The notes below the pieces were generated by a model. That model was not told the DNA's origin, made no database searches, and worked only from the letters and a program-made list of their open reading frames with translations. 64,000 nucleotides of DNA from Primula veris (taxonomy: Eukaryota; Streptophyta; Magnoliopsida; Ericales; Primulaceae): NCBI GenBank assembly GCA_963682055.1, contig OY821749.1, forward strand, positions 25,551,631-25,615,630. Reading direction: 5' to 3'. Positions within the stretch are counted from its first letter, which is position 1. Every line of letters starts with the position of its first letter. Positions 59,881 through 64,000 of the stretch are shown in pieces. The translations under genes were made by a program, and so were the position numbers.

Positions 59881-61664
59881 GCTTATGCAATCTGTTAAAG
59901 TTGGTTATTAGGATTTCGTTAGAAACGCGTTTTTGAGGTTGATGTGATACTCATTTACAATATCAGATGAAACGTTTCCAAAACTTAGCATAAACTTTGT
60001 TAGTTATGTTTGTAAAATAATTATTGTTGTATTTTAATAAATTATAGTATATGTCTTACCAGTCATCATCAACATTTTGTTACTATATATGAACAGTTTT
60101 ATTGATACATTTTATTCTCCAATTTTACAAAGTATCAGTAATAATTATTTTTAAATGAAATGAAAATTGTTTTTCACTGCTAGTGATGAATAGTACTATA
60201 CGATTGAGAAAATGGTTATCATAATGGACACAAACATACCGTTACCAATACCTATATGTATATATTTTGAATAAATTTAATTTGTCTTTTTATACAACCC
60301 TAGTCTATTGGTCTCTGTCTCTTTCCTGCTAATGTACGGGGTACTATACATTTATTTATTTATGGCAAATGGTACTATATCATTTATCTATACCTACATT
60401 TTGGACAAATAGAGATTGTCTTTTCGAATTTCAAAAAAATAAATAAATTGCATTTCCATACCAGAATATATATACCCTCTCTATCGACCACATGTCTACA
60501 GTACATCTTTTTGGTGATTTTCTTGGTCGTCCTGATAAACTATCAGTCTATCATCTATATGAATATAAACCGTGTCAATATTTAGGAAATCGTCCTAAAT
60601 CCTAATAATAGCTACTAGCCGGATAACATTTTCCTTTTGAAATTGCATTACCTATAAATATTATCTAATTTAATGGTATTTTTATGATAAAAATTAGTGT
60701 TTGATTATTAGAAAGACAAATGAAAGGTTCGAATTGGGCCAATTGGCTAATATGGAAAATTGGATTAATATATATCTTGAAAACGTCGAGCCTATACTAT
60801 GTTATTGACATCTTTTCCAGCATGACTCACAGTAGGCTTTTAATATTTTGACTCCTAACAAATTAAAGCAAATAATTGTCAGTAAAAATGGAGGAACTTT
60901 AATAGTCATAACTGGGATAAAAACTACAAATCAAAGTCAAGATGTTGTTGTAGTAATGGCTATCCCAAACAAAAGAAACATTAAATAATCCTTGAGATTG
61001 CATTTATCATTTTTTGAAAGTATTTAAAACTTAAATTTTCGAAAAAACTCAACTTAATCGCTTACAATATTATGTAAACAAACACAATTAATTGGTCCAA
61101 GAGAACAACATGGATATGATGATCATTTACAATAAACGTTTCCGAAACTTAGCATAAACTTTTGTAATTTTGTAAAAGAATTATTGTTGTTTTTTAAAAT
61201 AAATTATATGTCTTTCCACTCAACATTTAGTTATTATGTGATTTATTTTTTGATAAATTAAATTCTCTAATTTTACAATATCGTATCAGTATTTCTTTAC
61301 ACGGTTCAGACAACAACTCCGTTTACAAGTTCTAGCAACCATATATACTTCAAACTTTAATTAATATTTTGTATTTCATGTTTTGAAAATGCAGAATACA
61401 TTGATTATACTAAAGTAATTATATTTTTTGTAAAAAAGAAATGGAATTTGCTTATTCAATTTTATTAATAAACGATTGAGACTAGGGTTTTCACAATGTC
61501 TCAATTCCATAAGAAGGTTATTGCTCCTATAAAACCGTTATCTATATGTATATACAGTTACCTATATTTGTGTATATTTTGGACATACTCATATTTGTCT
61601 TTTTATAGCACTACCTGCAATATTGTTCCCTCATTTTAGTATATCTTGGAAACCTATTCATACA

Positions 61665-61708
<44 letters not shown>

Positions 61709-61985
61709 CGATATTTTAGTATTTGAGAAAATGGTTCATTTCCAAAGTGTATCAATTCTAGAATAAGGTTTGAATTTTCAAAAAAAAAATTCTAGAATAA
61801 AGTAGTTGCTGCTATGTAACCGTAACCTAGATATATGAGCTATACAAGTGTTATTTTGGACCGACTTAGTTTTTGTATTTTTTTCCTACCTGCACTATTC
61901 ACTCATTCACCTTACCTCGTCCTTTTTCATTCTTATCTGTCTCCTGATAATTATATTCACCATATATATATATATACACACATAT
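59881..61985. repeat. Mosaic of local degenerate duplications and an AT microsatellite
   Basis: 59950-60170 and 61110-61300 share catttacaat, acgtttcc, aaacttagcataaactttt and attattgttg. Blocks with gttacctatat, tattttggac and tgtctttttata recur near 60240, 61540 and 61800. A (ta)n tract lies at 61669-61706. No gene is supported; the 60-codon ORF at 61835-62017 is within the repeats. Confidence 0.55.
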
Positions 61986-62004
61986 ATTGCAGTGTATCAT
62001 ATAC

Positions 62005-62420
62005 CACATTTGGCTAATATCTAAAAGTCTTTTGATTTTCCAGAAGAGGTTTGGGTCACATTAGGTTTTGCTCATCCTTCCTGGCAGAGCTTTAATTGTT
62101 AAACCAAAAGTCTCCAAATTATGAATACATGACATAACTTGTCCATATAATATTGTTATACAGTAGTAACTAACTTTAAAATTCAAACATATAAAATAAC
62201 CTAAATAATTTCAGTTCAAGGGAAGGCATGCACAAGTTGTGTATTGAGTGGGCTAATTATGAGCGTTGAGAAATATTTGGTGTCCAAGCATATTGATTTG
62301 TTTTGAAGGATATGATTGTGAGTGTTAATAACAACTAGATCTTTATATTTGGCACATTTTGTATAAACTAGTTGGGTTAGGAATTATGGGGTTGCTAAAT
62401 TATATAAGTAGGGTCTTTCA
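62005..62420. repeat. Segmental duplication copy B with empty hAT site
   Basis: Collinear with 56315-56549 joined to 59744-59880. At the place where copy A has the hAT element, this copy reads gagaaatatttggtgtccaa without interruption. It has an extra ~25 bp (aataatttcagttcaaggga) before the cacaagtt word. Confidence 0.8.
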
Positions 62421-62699
62421 ATCTGTTAACCACTATCATATATTGCAGTGTATCATATACCACTATCATCTCTCTCCCTCTCTTAACCACATTGCATTAC
62501 CTTAAAAACCCGGATTTCATAGAAAAATGCCGGTGTAAACAGAAAATATTGTCTCATATCGCCTAAATATTTGAGTATCTATATGGTATATAAGCTAAGA
62601 AAACCCTTCTTACTATCACCAATGCCTTTTAAAGCCGTGCGGTCCGAGAAGCGAGGACGAAATCGGGCCAAAACAGACAGTATTGGTGGTAGTAAGTAG

Positions 62700-63194
62700 A
62701 TGGTGACGGTCTGGTCGGAGGACCGAGTCCTTACAATTACCTTCCCCTTTCCTATCTCGGAAATGGCTCTAAACTGGAAGAGAAGCCTTCCGTTCTGTGG
62801 TCGTAAGCAAGGAACGAGCTGGAAGCCCGTGGGTGACTGTGGCTGGATCCAGTGGCGGGCAAAGCGGTCTCCAAGATGGCCAGAACTCATTTGGCTACTT
62901 GTTGCGATAGGGTCTGGACTTGGGCTCGCTGCGATGTTTTGGGCGTTGAATCTGGAAATTGCGAAGCATAAGACCAAGATAGATCAGGACAAGAATATTA
63001 CGCACCACCCTATGCCCTTCCGAACCTTCATCAAATTTGCAGGTATCTCTTTCGTGTTTGTTGTAATTACTTCTTCATTACATAAAGGATTAGAAACCGA
63101 AACCCACACCATTATAATAAGTACTTGTTTTTACTTTTTACTCGACCTAATAGTAGAACATTATTCTAGAGGCCCTATAAGACTAAAAGATTAA
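62700..63194 (+). CDS. Hypothetical membrane protein, 164 residues or shorter
   Basis: Open frame from ATG at 62700; an internal ATG at 62763 (MALNWKRSLPF) is an equally likely start. The region 62580-63000 is clearly richer in G+C than its surroundings, as expected for a coding exon. Two hydrophobic stretches are seen: ELIWLLVAIGSGLGLAAMFW and FAGISFVFVVITSS. A splice donor-like TTTGCAG|GTATCT lies at 63041, so the true exon may end there and later residues may be intron. I do not recognise the family. The minus strand is also open over 62579-62977, but its product is less protein-like. Confidence 0.35.
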   Translation: MVTVWSEDRVLTITFPFPISEMALNWKRSLPFCGRKQGTSWKPVGDCGWIQWRAKRSPRWPELIWLLVAIGSGLGLAAMFWALNLEIAKHKTKIDQDKNITHHPMPFRTFIKFAGISFVFVVITSSLHKGLETETHTIIISTCFYFLLDLIVEHYSRGPIRLKD

Positions 63195-64000
63195 ACCGGA
63201 ATTAAATGTATCATACCGGAATTATAGTATTATTCAGATACGTGTATAAGAGTTAGGTTGCCTACTAAAACTGCACTAAAACCTTCCTTACTCTTGTGAC
63301 TGTGACTTTTAATCCCTTTATTACTATTTCCTTTGATAATTAGTGTTGGAGGGTTATAAAATTAGTTTTTTTTTTGTTTTTTTTTATTATATATCTATTT
63401 CGTTTCAGATCCATAGATCTGTAATGCTCGTTGTTATTGTATGTATGTGTTTCTTTTGAGTTGATTATTGTACTACTACGAATTTAGGGTGCAACTGTAG
63501 TATTTAGTTGAAAATATCGAATGTGTGATTATAGGGATTTTGTAGTCGAAAAATCTATGCATAATTTTCTGGGTTATTTAGTCGAAAATATCATATCTGT
63601 AATTTTAGTACTTTTGTGAATTTTCAAGGTAATTTTAGTCGAAAGTATCCAATGTTTAGTTACAGGAATTTAAATATGGAATGTGTAATTTTTTTTATTT
63701 TCTTTTAGCATGCAACTGGGTTGTTTGATTGAAAATATCAAACATGTCTAGCTATGAGAACTTTGTGATTTAACTCCCATTTTTAGTATGCAACTGGATT
63801 TAAATGAATTTAGAAAATAGGCATTTTCTTATCTGGAAGGACACATTGGAAATATACGCATCTGATTTATTATATATATTGTTTTTTATGAAAACAAATA
63901 TTTGTCATCGTTATATGTTTAATGAACTGTTTTTTTAAATGAATGTAGAAAAGAGGAAATTTCTTGTCTGGAAGGGACACCTTAAGCATCTGATTTTTTT
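63195..64000. repeat. Non-coding DNA with a degenerate repeat
   Basis: From about 63484 to 63800 the words agtygaaaatatcraatgtg, taattatagg and gcaactggrtt recur about five times with wide spacing. It resembles the intron-filling repeat pattern of the P4-ATPase leader intron and may lie in an intron of the 62700 gene. No ORF of interest. Confidence 0.45.

Overview
This is nuclear DNA from a flowering plant, most likely a eudicot. It is AT-rich, its genes have GT-AG introns, and three of its gene families are plant-specific in form: a FERONIA-type receptor kinase, a group III WRKY factor and an ALA1-type P4-ATPase. The rest is dominated by plant transposons and MITEs. The species cannot be named from the sequence alone.

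Layout. 1-4077 (minus): the 5' end of a TFIIS transcription elongation factor gene, two exons split by a 3.8 kb intron, running off the left edge. 4078-8950: repeat-rich intergenic DNA with a degenerate tandem array, a GA-rich terminal-repeat element and a small hAT-like MITE that cuts a diverged triplicated repeat. 8950-20960 (plus): a complete P4-ATPase (phospholipid flippase, ALA1-like) gene. Seven coding exons join in phase to 1275 codons. A 2.4 kb leader intron is filled by about eleven diverged repeats, and the spliced leader carries three uORFs. 21513-28290 (plus): a Ty1/copia-type LTR element with nearly identical LTRs and a wrecked interior. 35305-37665 (plus): a WRKY group III gene with three exons. 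49561-52242 (plus): an intron-less FERONIA coding region with a leader intron. 56550-59743: a hAT transposon carrying a broken transposase on the minus strand, next to a paralogous empty site at about 62280. The remaining intergenic DNA holds foldback elements, MITEs and tandem repeats. Three unassigned ORF or exon candidates (41875-42553, 43237-43506, 62700-63194) are reported at low confidence.

The genes look like independent housekeeping, membrane and signalling loci rather than a pathway cluster.

The most unusual signal is inside the copia element. From about 22950 to 27600 the sequence is a near-continuous series of short perfect hairpins, often abutting or nested. About twenty of them have an 8-nt loop of the form CCWGNNGW, most often CCTGTCGT or CCAGTCGT, closed by a different stem each time. 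Remnants of gag, integrase and RT/RNase H can still be recognised, so this looks like copia coding sequence that has been remodelled into self-complementary units. The element is also flanked by 78-bp direct repeats of host sequence instead of about 5 bp, and its right LTR lacks the last 22 bp. I know of no described process that explains the constant loop. All statements rest on reading by eye; no search or statistic was run.
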